The notes under the pieces: generated by a model
Seen by the model: the letters and a program-made list of their open reading frames with translations, nothing else
What the model was told of the DNA's origin: nothing
Database searches by the model: none
Shown here: one piece after another, positions 34,990-44,368 of the stretch
How the letters are laid out: every line of letters starts with the position of its first letter
Numbering within the stretch: position 1 is the first letter of the stretch
Program-made: the position numbers and the translations under genes
DNA from: Olavius algarvensis Delta 4 endosymbiont
GTDB taxonomy: Bacteria; Desulfobacterota; Desulfobacteria; Desulfobacterales; CAJINA01
Length of the DNA stretch: 64,000 bases
Direction of reading: 5' to 3'
Assembly (NCBI GenBank): GCA_905176665.1
Contig: CAJINA010000119.1
Span: 150,224 to 214,223, forward strand

Positions 34990-35652
34990 ATGAAAAAATG
35001 GCGATGTGGTGTTTGCGGATATGTATATGAAGGCGATGAACCGCCGGACAAGTGCCCGGTTTGCGGAGCAGACAAGAACCTGTTTGAAGAGATCATTGAA
35101 ACACCGCCGGCCGGCGATCAAGCCGCCGCAAAGGACAAGCCCGAGGAGACCGCACCGCCACCCGAATCCCGGGGCGTGGATTTGGGACCCTTACCGACCA
35201 CACCGTTGGGCCGGGTGCTGAATTTTATCCTTGAACAGATGTTGAAACACCACGCCCACCCCATATCGGTTCATTTCCCGAACGGGGTCCTGCCGGTAGC
35301 CTTCATTTTTACGATTCTCGCCGTGCTGCTCGAATCCCGCGCCCTGGAGACGGCGGCCTACTGCAACCTGGTATTCGTAGTGCTGGCCTTGCCCCTGGTT
35401 CTATTTTCCGGATACGTGGAGTGGCAAAAACGGTACATGGGGCTGCGCAGTCGGCAATTTATGGTTAAAATCGGCTGTGCGGTGGCCGTCTCCGTACTGT
35501 TACTCATCGTTGTGGTTTGGTGGACCGTGAACCCGGATGTACTCCAGGTACCATCATCCGGCCGGACCATATTCATGCTGGCCAATCTCTTGGCTCTGGG
35601 AGCTGCGGTTGTGGCGGGATTGATTGGGGGCAAACTCGTCTTCAAAGATTAG
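34990..35652 (+). CDS. Rubredoxin-like domain fused to DUF2231-type membrane domain
   Basis: About 220 residues from ATG 34990. The N-terminal 40 residues form a rubredoxin-type knuckle pair, [12 protein letters not shown] and [10 protein letters not shown], which binds one iron. A proline/glutamate-rich linker follows, then four membrane helices, with [16 protein letters not shown] matching DUF2231. The fusion suggests an electron carrier tethered to a membrane domain. An ATG at 34966 is an alternative start. It ends in TAG. Confidence 0.75.
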   Translation: MKKWRCGVCGYVYEGDEPPDKCPVCGADKNLFEEIIETPPAGDQAAAKDKPEETAPPPESRGVDLGPLPTTPLGRVLNFILEQMLKHHAHPISVHFPNGVLPVAFIFTILAVLLESRALETAAYCNLVFVVLALPLVLFSGYVEWQKRYMGLRSRQFMVKIGCAVAVSVLLLIVVVWWTVNPDVLQVPSSGRTIFMLANLLALGAAVVAGLIGGKLVFKD

Positions 35653-35723
35653 ATGCTGTTCACCGGCGCATCGCCGCCAGCGTGTGAGCGGCAATGTGCC
35701 GGGAGCCTTCAATTGCGGGCCCT

Positions 35724-36086
35724 TTAAAAGACATGCTCTACAGTAATGAAGGCTGTTGACTTGGCATGATCTATGAATTTGGCTTCATCTTCGAGTAAAA
35801 TTGCGCTCAGTTTTTGTCCCTCCGGTGAGCTCATCGCCTCAATTAGCGCTTCTTCGGACTCAAACCAGACTTCAGCGACACCATCGTATGCCTGTGCCAT
35901 CCCTCTGGATGCGCGGATATTTTCGTTGAGCGGCGTATCAACGGTATGGTCTTGCACGTATCGCTTTGCTTTGTAATCGTCTGCAAATTTTTGGAAAAGC
36001 GGACCATGCTGATTAAGCCAATAATCTTGAAACTGTTTTCGGGACATATCCGGATGGCGGCATATGCACATAACAAATTTAATCAT
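35724..36086 (-). CDS. EthD domain protein
   Basis: A 120-residue ferredoxin-like-fold protein. RKQFQDYWLNQHGPLF is the EthD/ABM signature, with YDGVAEVWFESEEAL in the second half. EthD-type proteins are small dimers that assist oxygenases or act as monooxygenase-like or isomerase subunits; no such enzyme is adjacent. The ribosome site is GGAGG-like just upstream. It is full length. Confidence 0.8.
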   Translation of the reverse strand: MIKFVMCICRHPDMSRKQFQDYWLNQHGPLFQKFADDYKAKRYVQDHTVDTPLNENIRASRGMAQAYDGVAEVWFESEEALIEAMSSPEGQKLSAILLEDEAKFIDHAKSTAFITVEHVF

Positions 36087-36124
36087 GGAGGCCTACCCTT
36101 GCGTCTCTTTGGTTTAATGAACGG

Positions 36125-36340
36125 CTATCTTGACGTTTTAGCGCTGATCAGTTTGCAGGTTTTGCTTTCCGGTGCGAAAAGCAGGAACCCGGCGAAAAAT
36201 AGAAAAGGTAGTGCAAAAAAAAGGCCGACAATGGGCACCATCACCGCGCCGATAAACGCCAGCAGCAGGCTGAAGACCAGGAATACCAGGCCCAGCATCC
36301 GGCTGGATATCTTTATGGAAAAGCATTCGATTTTATTCAT
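36125..36340 (-). CDS. Small membrane protein
   Basis: A 71-residue protein from ATG 36340, with AAGGAG upstream. Two hydrophobic helices (MLGLVFLVFSLLLAFIGAVM and PIVGLFFALPFLFFAGFLLF) make it an inner-membrane hairpin. Family not recognised. It is upstream of the EthD gene on the same strand with a 38-base gap, so they may be co-transcribed. It ends in TAG. Confidence 0.6.
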   Translation of the reverse strand: MNKIECFSIKISSRMLGLVFLVFSLLLAFIGAVMVPIVGLFFALPFLFFAGFLLFAPESKTCKLISAKTSR

Positions 36341-36713
36341 CGCATAACTCCTTATGTTGTCAGGCAACCTGTCAAAGGTCTCGGCAAAGATCAGTAGGTA
36401 TCACCTTCAGGTGTAAAATTAAGGTAGTCACGAAACAGGTGGTTTCAACCGGGGCCAAAGCAAATGGGCTTTACCCGGGATTTTGATGTTTCAACCGCTT
36501 GAAGGTTGACTTTGCACCGCCATGTTTCTATGCTTTTTTTGATACCGCCGCCATCGGAACATATCCGGAACCGTCTGTACCTCTCATGCCTTCCAGCTGC
36601 TACCGCAACGGATTAGCCGTAACCCCAAAGAACCAAGTATTGGCTGCGTGTCAGTAGTTTGAACACTGGGCCGGTGTACCGCCTGCCGCGGCACCGGCAA
36701 CAAGGGCAGTCCC
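36341..36713. other. Intergenic region without a visible gene
   Basis: About 370 bases between divergent genes. It contains short inverted motifs (for example TCACCTTCAGGTG, about 36400) but no frame with a ribosome site or domain. It presumably holds the promoters of both flanking genes. Confidence 0.45.
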
Positions 36714-37754
36714 ATGGCACCGACGACTAGAAGAGAAATTATCAAATCCGCATGCTTCGCGGCCGCAGCCGGTTTGGCGTCTTTTATTAAAAGCCCTCTT
36801 TTTGCCGCCGTGCAGGGCAAAGCCATTATTGGATTCAAGCCGGGATATTTGAAACTGCACCGCAGTGGTGAACTGAAGCGGCGCGGGGAAGCGCTCTGGG
36901 CGCTCATGGAGCGTTGCGAACTCTGCCCCCGTATGTGCGGGGTAAATAAACTCAAGGGGGAGAAGGGCTTTTGCGGGGCTGATGCCCAACTGGAGGTCTC
37001 ATCTTTTCACCCCCATTTTGGCGAAGAAAAGCCGCTGGTGGGATCCGGTGGGTCCGGGGCCATCTTTTTAACCCATTGCGGCCTGCGGTGCGTGTTTTGT
37101 ATAAATTGGCAAATCAGCCAGGGCGGAGCAGGCTATCGACTCAGCATCGCTGATTTGGCGGACATGATGCTGCACCTGCAGGCGGGCGGTTGTCCCAATA
37201 TCAATTTTGTGACGCCGACCCACTACGCCCCCCATATTCTCCTGGCGGTTGACAGCGCGGCCGCCCGGGGCTTGAAAATCCCGCTTGTATACAACACCTG
37301 CGGTTGGGAACGGCTATCCATCCTGAAAGTTCTGGACGGGGTCGTCGATATCTACCTGCCGGATTTCAAATATGCCGACGGCCGCATGGCCGCCAAGTAT
37401 TCGTCGGGAGCCCTTGCTTACGTCCAAGACACCCAGCAGGCGTTATTGGAGATGCACCGCTAGGTTGGTGTCGCCCGGCCGCAGGCAGACGGCCTCATCT
37501 ACCACGGGTTGATGATTCGGCATCTGGTGATGCCCGGGGGCGTGGGCGGAACCCGCAAAGTAGTTGACTGGATTGCCCATAATTTGCCAAAGGATACCTA
37601 TCTAAACCTCATGTCCCAGTACACACCGGTATTCCGAGCATCTGAATTTCCGGAAATCGATCGCCGGCTCACCCGGGAAGAATGTGCACAGGCCGTTGCG
37701 TGGGCCCGGGCCGCGGGTTTGACCAACCTGGATATTCAGGGGTATCGTTTTTAA
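36714..37754 (+). CDS. Radical SAM protein (PflX / COG1313-like) interrupted by an in-frame TAG
   Basis: A frame of 346 codons broken only by TAG at 37461-37463 (codon 250). The first part has a twin-arginine-like start (TTRREIIKSACF), a cysteine pair region (CELCPRMCG) and the radical SAM cluster CGLRCVFC. After TAG the frame continues without shift as VGVARPQADGLIYHG and HLVMPGGVGGTRKVVDW, needed for the C-terminal half of the barrel. By my recollection the family reads EMHRQVG at this place, so TAG stands for Gln (one transition from CAG). Either TAG is decoded or the gene is freshly broken. The family is an activase-like radical SAM enzyme of unknown substrate. Confidence 0.7.
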
Positions 37755-37816
37755 AGTCAACCGCACGGGTGCCGGTATAGAATGATAACAGCGTTATAAA
37801 CAGGAGGTAACCAACC

Positions 37817-38683
37817 ATGCCCCCCAGTCGCAAACCACATAGGGTCCTGCGCAGCCAGCCGACCATCGAAGGCGCCGGGGTGCACCTGAACCGCGTCTTC
37901 GGCTTCAGCGAAGTACCCCTATTCGATCCCTTTTTGCTGCTCGATGATTTCAGGTCGGACTATCCGGATCACTACTTGAAGGGTTTCCCCTGGCATCCCC
38001 ATCGCGGAATCGAGACGATTACCTATGTGTTGATCGGAGACGTGGAGCACGGGGACAGTCTCGGCAACCAGGGCATTATCGGTTCGGGAGATGTGCAGTG
38101 GATGACGGCCGGCAGCGGAATTATCCACCAGGAGATGCCCAGGGGGGACATCGCTGGCCGCATGCATGGATTTCAACTCTGGGCCAATTTGCCCGCCCGG
38201 GATAAGATGATGACGCCGCGCTACCGTGACCTGTCAAGCGCAGAGATTCCGGTAGTCAATCTTCCCGGAGGAGCCGATGTAAAAGTGATTTCGGGAGAGG
38301 TCGCCGGGGTACGGGGCCCGGTTGCGGATATCGTCATAGAACCGGAATACCTGGACGTAACCGTGCCTGCCGGATTGGTATTCCGGCATGCCACGAAACC
38401 CAATCACACAGTTTTCGTTTACGTCATCGACGGTCAGGGATTTTTTGGGGAAGGGTCGGACAATGCGGTCGACGCCGATAACGGCACCCTGGTGCTTTTC
38501 GAAGATGGCGAGGAAATGGTGGCGGTCGCCGGGAACACCGGTTTGCGGTTCCTGCTGATTGCCGGGAGACCCCTGGGGGAACCGGTAGCCTGGCAGGGGC
38601 CGATCGTGATGAACACCGAGGCCGACCTGCAGGTGGCGTTCGAGGAGTATCGGCAAGGGACCTTCATTAAACATTCAGGTTAA
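37817..38683 (+). CDS. Pirin family protein
   Basis: A 288-residue bicupin. The metal-binding region of the N-terminal cupin is WHPHRGIETITYVLIG, followed by MTAGSGIIHQEMP, and the C-terminal Pirin_C domain begins near residue 165. Pirins bind iron and act as quercetinase-like enzymes or redox-sensing cofactors. AGGAGG precedes the start. It follows the radical SAM gene on the same strand with a 62-base gap. Confidence 0.9.
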   Translation: MPPSRKPHRVLRSQPTIEGAGVHLNRVFGFSEVPLFDPFLLLDDFRSDYPDHYLKGFPWHPHRGIETITYVLIGDVEHGDSLGNQGIIGSGDVQWMTAGSGIIHQEMPRGDIAGRMHGFQLWANLPARDKMMTPRYRDLSSAEIPVVNLPGGADVKVISGEVAGVRGPVADIVIEPEYLDVTVPAGLVFRHATKPNHTVFVYVIDGQGFFGEGSDNAVDADNGTLVLFEDGEEMVAVAGNTGLRFLLIAGRPLGEPVAWQGPIVMNTEADLQVAFEEYRQGTFIKHSG

Positions 38684-38704
38684 AAATCAGCTTGGCGATA
38701 ACCC

Positions 38705-39301
38705 ATGAACGCCAACCAACATGCCAACCCGGTCGATCTGTTCGACCCGTTTACCAGCCGTGCCTGCCGGCAGGTACGCAATGACCTGGCCCACGGTCTG
38801 GTGAGCGCCATCTCTACACGGAACTTCGATCCTGTTGCCAAGCTCGTCCACAACTATCTGTCAGGCAGCATTACGGTACCCATCCGACGCTACCTGATCG
38901 ATCGCCGGGAACGCTACCGCACCATTTTCGAATATACCCGGGCAGCTGGCTATACAAACGCGGACATTTGGCCCATCACGATCGCGTTGTGGGATGAGCT
39001 GTTGTTTTTTGAGGTTCATGAGTGGCTGGAACAAGCTTGGCATCAGAGCCGGGGGACCGAGAGAGGGTGTTATCAGGCGGTGATACGGGCTGCCGGCGCT
39101 TACATCCACCTGGAGGCCGGCCGCAGCGCTGCGGCTGTCCAGCTGGCCGCCAAGGCGGCTGACGGCTTGTCCCGCCACCGTAACATACTGGCCGGTTATT
39201 TCGATGTGTCCCGGATGTTGGACAAACTCGAACCCCTTGATCCGGTGCCGCCCAAATTTAGCCCCTCCCTTCCGGCCGGTAGCCGGACGGGTGCTGGTTA
39301 G
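38705..39301 (+). CDS. DUF309 domain protein
   Basis: A 198-residue mainly helical protein. The core LFFEVHEWLEQAWH, with GCYQAVIRAAGAYIHLEAGR after it, is the DUF309 signature (HExLE...W). Function is unknown. It starts 21 bases after the pirin stop, so both are likely in one transcript with endonuclease V behind. No strong ribosome site is visible. It ends in TAG. Confidence 0.78.
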   Translation: MNANQHANPVDLFDPFTSRACRQVRNDLAHGLVSAISTRNFDPVAKLVHNYLSGSITVPIRRYLIDRRERYRTIFEYTRAAGYTNADIWPITIALWDELLFFEVHEWLEQAWHQSRGTERGCYQAVIRAAGAYIHLEAGRSAAAVQLAAKAADGLSRHRNILAGYFDVSRMLDKLEPLDPVPPKFSPSLPAGSRTGAG

Positions 39302-39343
39302 GCGGTCACCGCGACGGGGGAAAGCCCCATACCAGGAACTCAC

Positions 39344-39880
39344 ATGTCGATCCGCACCGAGCAAACCGGAATTATAGCCGCCTTTGATGTGTATTATCAA
39401 AAAGATGGACGGTCCTCCGCGGTCGCCGTAGGTGTCAATGAGTATGCGGATGCCCAACCGGTTCGCGTATATAGCAGCCGGCGCCCCAACGCGGAGCCGT
39501 ATGTCCCCGGCGAGTTTTATCGGCGTGAGTTGCCGTGTATTCTCGAGCTTTTGAAAACATTTCCGGTGGCTCCGCGGGAAATCATCGTGGACGGATATGT
39601 TATGCTGGGGGCCAAGCCGGGTTTGGGACAGCATCTTTTCATGGCCCTGGGAGGCTGCCTTCCGGTGATCGGTGTGGCCAAATCGGCATTCAAGAGTGCC
39701 GGGGGCCTACCTGTTTTTCGCGGCCGCAGTTCGCGCCCGCTCTATATCACTGCGGTGGGCATGCACGTAGATATAGCGGCTGCCAATATCCGCAAGATGC
39801 ATGGACACCACCGCATCCCGACCCTGTTGAAGCTGGTCGATCGACTGGCGCGGGAAAATGCAGGGGGAAAAAGGGTATAG
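39344..39880 (+). CDS. nfi: Endonuclease V family protein
   Basis: A 178-residue protein of the endonuclease V fold. AAFDVYYQKDG gives the first metal aspartate, IIVDGYVMLG the second acidic strand, and GLGQHLF with VIGVAKS match the core. It cuts DNA next to deaminated bases such as inosine. It is shorter than typical Nfi (about 220), with a reduced N-terminus, so it may be a divergent branch. AGGAACTC precedes the ATG. It ends in TAG. Confidence 0.7.
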   Translation: MSIRTEQTGIIAAFDVYYQKDGRSSAVAVGVNEYADAQPVRVYSSRRPNAEPYVPGEFYRRELPCILELLKTFPVAPREIIVDGYVMLGAKPGLGQHLFMALGGCLPVIGVAKSAFKSAGGLPVFRGRSSRPLYITAVGMHVDIAAANIRKMHGHHRIPTLLKLVDRLARENAGGKRV

Positions 39881-39886
39881 GTGGCG

Positions 39887-40402
39887 TTATTCAATCGAAG
39901 GCTGCCCCTTGGCAACCTCTTTGTACAGCTCACCGGCCCATCGATAGACCGGTGCGGTTTTGTCGGTTTCCAGGTGTAGGATCTTCATCACGATGCTGCG
40001 GGCTGCGGGGGCGTCCGTAAATCCTTCCCAGAGGATCTGGGCTTTCAAAAGCAGGGCGTCGGGGAAATCGGGGTCTTTGGCCAGGACGTTTTCGACGGCG
40101 ACCAGGGCATCTTCGAAGCGCTTTTCAATTTTACTGACCCGGGCTGTGGTCAATTCGCCTTCCAGCTGTTCCCGCAGCGAGATCCGGGCCCGGCCCCCTC
40201 CGTAGAGCATCCCGGCCGAGCGACCCATGAAGCTGGTGATGACCACCACGATAATGATGGCCACCAGGGCGCCCAGCAGGGATGTCAAGATCTTAACACC
40301 GAAGCTCACCGGTGCAAAAACCAACATAAACATCAGCGGAAACAGGGTCCAGCAATAGACCCTGATGAAGTGCGTCCGGGCTGCTGTGTCAATATCTTTC
40401 AA
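39887..40402 (-). CDS. Membrane protein with TPR-like C-terminus
   Basis: A 171-residue protein with two membrane helices near the N-terminus (WTLFPLMFMLVFAPVSF and LLGALVAIIIVVVITSFMG). The cytoplasmic tail resembles tetratricopeptide repeats (KRFEDALVAVENVLAKDPDF). The start is a TTG at 40402 with a poor ribosome site, so the exact N-terminus is uncertain. Likely a scaffold; function unknown. Confidence 0.6.
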   Translation of the reverse strand: MKDIDTAARTHFIRVYCWTLFPLMFMLVFAPVSFGVKILTSLLGALVAIIIVVVITSFMGRSAGMLYGGGRARISLREQLEGELTTARVSKIEKRFEDALVAVENVLAKDPDFPDALLLKAQILWEGFTDAPAARSIVMKILHLETDKTAPVYRWAGELYKEVAKGQPSIE

Positions 40403-40475
40403 GCGCTTCAGGTCGGCCTCCTGGGGTTTTTGGCGGGCAGACCCTGCATACCGGCCTGCATCAGTGGGTGCATTC

Positions 40476-40620
40476 TAGAACCTATCTCAAAAAAGTCTTT
40501 TGGCCCAAACTCGGTGTTGGGCGCTCGGTTCAAGTACTCAAAATACTTTAGTATTTCTGCGGCTTTGACCTCGTGGCCGCCTTGATTTTGAACCAGAACC
40601 CGTTTTTGAGATAGGTTCTA
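40476..40620. mobile_element. MITE-like element with 18-bp perfect terminal inverted repeats
   Basis: The ends TAGAACCTATCTCAAAAA (40476-40493) and TTTTTGAGATAGGTTCTA (40603-40620) are exact inverted repeats bounding 145 bases with no coding capacity. The outermost TA on both sides may be a target duplication, as with IS630/mariner-type elements. The composition differs from the flanks. It lies between two divergent-context genes with no harm to either. It is likely mobilised by a transposase elsewhere. Confidence 0.75.
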
Positions 40621-40665
40621 TTCCACTTGCCGACACTTGTCAAAAGGAAGCCTACCGGACCCGAA

Positions 40666-41802
40666 CTACTTTTCCGCCATATCGAAACCTTCCAGGAATT
40701 GCCCGTATCCAGCCGCCTGCATCTCATCGCGTGGAATAAACCGCAAAGAAGCCGAGTTGATGCAATAACGCAATCCCGTCGGGCGGGGGCCGTCATTGAA
40801 CAGGTGCCCCAGGTGTGAGTCGCCATTTTTACTGCGAACTTCTGTGCGGACCATGAAATGACTTTTGTCGCTCAACTCAATCACGTTTTCCGGTACCAGC
40901 GGCCGCGTAAAACTGGGCCAGCCTGTCCCGGATTTATATTTATCGACGGAGCTGAACAGCGGTTCGCCGGAGACAATATCCACATAGATGCCGGCCTTTT
41001 TATTATCCCAGAAACGGTTGTTGAAAGGTGGCTCCGTGCCGTCTTCCTGGGTTACCCGGTATTGCAGCGGGGTTAGGGTTTGGCGCAGCGTGGCTTTATC
41101 GGGGACCTTATACGGACCACTGGCCGATGGCGGTGTTGGTGACATGATCTGGGCGGTTTTCATATTTTTATCCGAATCGCCCCAGGCCTTGGCCAGGTAT
41201 CGGTCGCGTCCGGAATTGGAGCGGTAAAGCTTATACCGGATGGGGCTTTTTTTGTAGTAGTCCTGGTGGTAATCTTCCGCTACGAAGAATTGTCCCAAAG
41301 GCAACAGCTCGGTTTCAATGGGCGCGTCGAAGTGGCCGGAGGCCATTAGCTGCTTTTTCGACGCCTCCGCCTGGCGGCGCTGGGTGTCGTCGGCGTAGAA
41401 AATGGCGCTGCGGTACTGCGGGCCGCGATCCACAAATTGTCCGCCGCCGTCTGTTGGATTCACGTGCCGCCAGAAGATATCAAGCAGTTCTGGGTATGTA
41501 ATTTTGGCCGGGTTGTAGATGACCTTGACGGCTTCTATGTGACCCGTGCCGCCGGTTGATACCTGTCGATAGGTAGGGTTATCCAGGTGTCCCCCGGTAT
41601 ATCCGGAAATGGCCTCGATGACCCCGTCCACTTTTTCGAAATCGGATTCCGTACACCAGAAACAGCCGCCTGCAAAGACAGCTTCGCGGGCTTCCTGACT
41701 TATAACGGTTTCTTTTTCCATATTTTTATCCATGCTGATGACATTGTGGGCCACGATGAATATGGCCCCCATAACGATCAGGCCTGCAATAATGGTTTTC
41801 AT
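40666..41802 (-). CDS. msrAB: Bifunctional methionine sulfoxide reductase MsrA/MsrB
   Basis: About 378 residues. An N-terminal hydrophobic segment ([19 protein letters not shown]) anchors or exports it, so it acts in the periplasm. The MsrA domain has the catalytic GCFWCTE and the MsrB domain ends with [13 protein letters not shown], with GTGWPSF before it. It repairs oxidised methionine of both stereochemistries. The two CxxC zinc pairs of many MsrB proteins are absent. The start at 41802 has GGGAGG upstream. It ends in TAG. Confidence 0.9.
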   Translation of the reverse strand: MKTIIAGLIVMGAIFIVAHNVISMDKNMEKETVISQEAREAVFAGGCFWCTESDFEKVDGVIEAISGYTGGHLDNPTYRQVSTGGTGHIEAVKVIYNPAKITYPELLDIFWRHVNPTDGGGQFVDRGPQYRSAIFYADDTQRRQAEASKKQLMASGHFDAPIETELLPLGQFFVAEDYHQDYYKKSPIRYKLYRSNSGRDRYLAKAWGDSDKNMKTAQIMSPTPPSASGPYKVPDKATLRQTLTPLQYRVTQEDGTEPPFNNRFWDNKKAGIYVDIVSGEPLFSSVDKYKSGTGWPSFTRPLVPENVIELSDKSHFMVRTEVRSKNGDSHLGHLFNDGPRPTGLRYCINSASLRFIPRDEMQAAGYGQFLEGFDMAEK

Positions 41803-41999
41803 GATGAACCTCCCGGTTGTGGTGCGTATACACACCGGAAATTGGTCATTAGTTGAGAATAAGCACTTGGTCTGGAATTACAACTGAGGCGGCCGCTGAC
41901 CGGGCCGATCAAGCAATCCTGGTTACAATGTAAGGTCCGTCAGGCGGGAAGATGTCACCGGAATGTAAAAAACAGGTAAAAAAACATTCCGACCATGCA

Positions 42000-42800
42000 T
42001 CAACGGTACTGGAAGATGAGGTTGGTACCCGACACGGGGACAAAACGGCCCGCTGTATCCGGTAGGCGCTCATGGGCACCGATGATCAGGGTGCCATTGT
42101 GCTGCAAGGTTGCGGTGACCCGCTCAAAGGCGGCGCCTTTTTGTGGGTCCCGGTAGTAGGTGAGCAGATTGTTGCGTAGAAAAATGATATCGAACAATCC
42201 CGGCGGGTTTTGCCCGGAAACCAGGTCCTGACAGGACCAGGCGATATTGGTTTTCAGTTCCGGGCGGATGCAGTATCGGCTGCCGCCCGGTCTGCTTTCA
42301 AAATATCGCCCCAACTGCTCCGCTGTCAATTCCCGGACACTGCCGCGGTTATAGACGCCTTTTTGGGCCTGCGCCAGGTAATCAGAATTGACATCGGTGG
42401 CGACTATTTCCAGGCGCGGCCGCCCGTTCCTTTGCAGCCTGAGGTCTTTCCAGGCAATCCGGAAACTGTAGACCTCCTCTCCGCGTCCGCAGCCCGCGGA
42501 CCAGATGCGTACCGGCGCGGTCCTGCCGGCAACCAGGTCGGGCAACAGTTCCTTTTCCAGGACTGACCAGACCCGGCGGTCCCGGTAGAATCTGCTGATG
42601 GAAACCGTCATCAGAGCCGCGCACTGATTTTTAATCGTTTCATCCGCAGCCAGGCGCTGCAGGTATCGTTCGATTTGGCGACAGCTCAGGCTTTGCATGT
42701 GCCGGGCTATCCGCTTTTTAACGCCCTTGCGGACCTTGCGATATCCTTTCCCGGAAAGGTTGAAATAGGCCAGCAGCTGTTTAAACTGATGATCGTCCAT
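42000..42800 (-). CDS. CheR-type protein methyltransferase
   Basis: A 266-residue protein from ATG 42800. The N-terminal all-helical CheR_N part is followed by the SAM loop SAGCGRGEEVYSF and the strand DIIFLRNNLLTYY, both characteristic of CheR. CheR methylates glutamates of chemoreceptors. No chemotaxis genes are next to it, so the target may be different. The start is uncertain: no clear ribosome site, and sequence upstream to 42905 comes from the inverted-repeat element. Confidence 0.8.
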   Translation of the reverse strand: MDDHQFKQLLAYFNLSGKGYRKVRKGVKKRIARHMQSLSCRQIERYLQRLAADETIKNQCAALMTVSISRFYRDRRVWSVLEKELLPDLVAGRTAPVRIWSAGCGRGEEVYSFRIAWKDLRLQRNGRPRLEIVATDVNSDYLAQAQKGVYNRGSVRELTAEQLGRYFESRPGGSRYCIRPELKTNIAWSCQDLVSGQNPPGLFDIIFLRNNLLTYYRDPQKGAAFERVTATLQHNGTLIIGAHERLPDTAGRFVPVSGTNLIFQYR

Positions 42801-42822
42801 GACTTTAGCAGGGTTTAAGGTG

Positions 42823-42953
42823 GAAGACTGAAGGTAAAAACGGCGCGCAGGCAGCTGAAAACAAGATTTAATATCATCAAATGCAATCCTTGTTTTCAAT
42901 CGCATTCAGGCGGGAAGACCGATTCTCAGCTTTATCTTCAGCCTTCAGTCTTC
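42823..42953. repeat. MITE-like nested inverted repeat between TPR and CheR genes
   Basis: The outer arms GAAGACTGAAGG (42823-42834) and CCTTCAGTCTTC (42942-42953) enclose the inner arms GAAAACAAG (42857-42865) and CTTGTTTTC (42889-42897). The right end carries a 7-base tandem CTTCAGY repeated three times. About 130 bases, non-coding. Its right end overlaps the stop codon of the TPR gene. Confidence 0.55.
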
Positions 42954-44186
42954 AGTCTCAAAGCCTGAATCCGCCTGCTTTGCAAAGGCGGCGAACCGGC
43001 GGGACTCGTGGTCATTGCCCTGCAGCGCGTAGATGCGGCTGATCCGGCGATAGTACCCCTGTCGATTGGCGGGATCTTCGTGGACCAGTTCGAGATACAG
43101 TTCAAGGATTTTGATGGATTGGTCGCCGGTAGCAAAACTGGTTTCGGCATACCGTTGTTTGACCAGAGGATCAACCCGAACGCCGCAACCCGTACAGGTG
43201 CCTATGATTTTACCATACAGGTTGCGGGCTTCCGCGTTCCGGCCCAGGGCTTCATATGCCCCGGACAGGGCCTGGGCGATCTGGCTGTCCCATCCAAAAT
43301 CAGCCAGCAGGCCTTGGAAAAAATCGGCGGCCTGTTCGAACTGTCCGGCGCGCATAAACGTTTCACCGGTCAACATTTTCGTCGGTAGCAGCTCGGCCAG
43401 TGATGGCGGGCAGGTGGAGAGCAACCGGTGTGCGTTTTCAAACGCGTGGGCCTCCCATAGTATTTCACACATCAGGTAATAAGCCCGCAAGGATTCAGGA
43501 TATTCCGCCAAGAAGCGTTCCAACAGGGAGCGGGCCGTTTCATTGTCGCCACGGTTCAGGTGGGCGGTGGCAAGTTCCAGGGTAATGTAATTTGCCCCAA
43601 ACGGATAGGCCCGGACGGCTTCCCCCAGCAGAATCACGGCGGTATCAAAATCGCCGCGATTCAAGGCGATGAAGCCCGCTTTAAAATTGTCGGGATAGGA
43701 GAGATAGTCCGCTTTTTCGTGCTCTTCCAAGGCGTTGCAGAGGGCTTCAAAATATTCCTCATCAGAGTGAGCCTCCTGAAACAGGGGCTCTTCTACCTCG
43801 GGTTCATAAAAGTCGTACGTTTCCGGATCGGTAGTATCCACGGGAATATTCACGATCAGGGACTCCAGGTTGGCGGCCAGATTCACATCGGCCGTCAGTT
43901 CCAGAGCCAGGTCCAAGAGTTCACGGGCCTCGGCCGGGCAACCGGCCTTTAGCAGCGCGGCACTTTCCCGGCGATGGTCCCGGGCCAGGGATTCCTTGCA
44001 GCGTTACAGCTTGTCTTCCAGCTGATTCCGGTAACCGGGAGGAGCATCTGGGCGCCGCGCCAGGCGCGCCAGGGCCTTCTCATACTCAATTTTCGCCTTG
44101 CCGTAGGCACCGCTGCCGACATAGGTGTCGGCTTTTTGTTCGAATTTTTCGGGTCTGCCTATGGAAATAAGATCTATCAGCCCCAT
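42945..44186 (-). pseudogene. TPR repeat protein interrupted by an in-frame TAA
   Basis: A frame of 414 codons from ATG 44186, broken only by TAA at 44004-44006 (codon 61). The first 60 residues (FEQKADTYVGSGAYGKAKIE) form a TPR-like start; after TAA the same frame continues with ESLARDHRRESAALLKAG and about six TPR units to the end. The C-terminal residues come from the neighbouring inverted-repeat element. TAA has no known sense meaning in bacteria of this kind, so nonsense mutation or a base error is likely; restart at an internal TTG (43916) has no ribosome site. Such TPR proteins are scaffold-like. Confidence 0.6.
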
Positions 44187-44368
44187 GGAATCAGCCTTGC
44201 ATATCGATTCATTTTAATTGCTCGGACTTGCAACCAGCTTCCACATATGCAACAGTTGCCCCGAAAAAATAGGTCTTATCCGGAATTAATGCAACGATAA
44301 ATGGAGAGGCGGCAATTGTTGGGTAAGTTGCAGGGTCCCCGACCGACAAAAGTAAAAGGAGTATCGTG

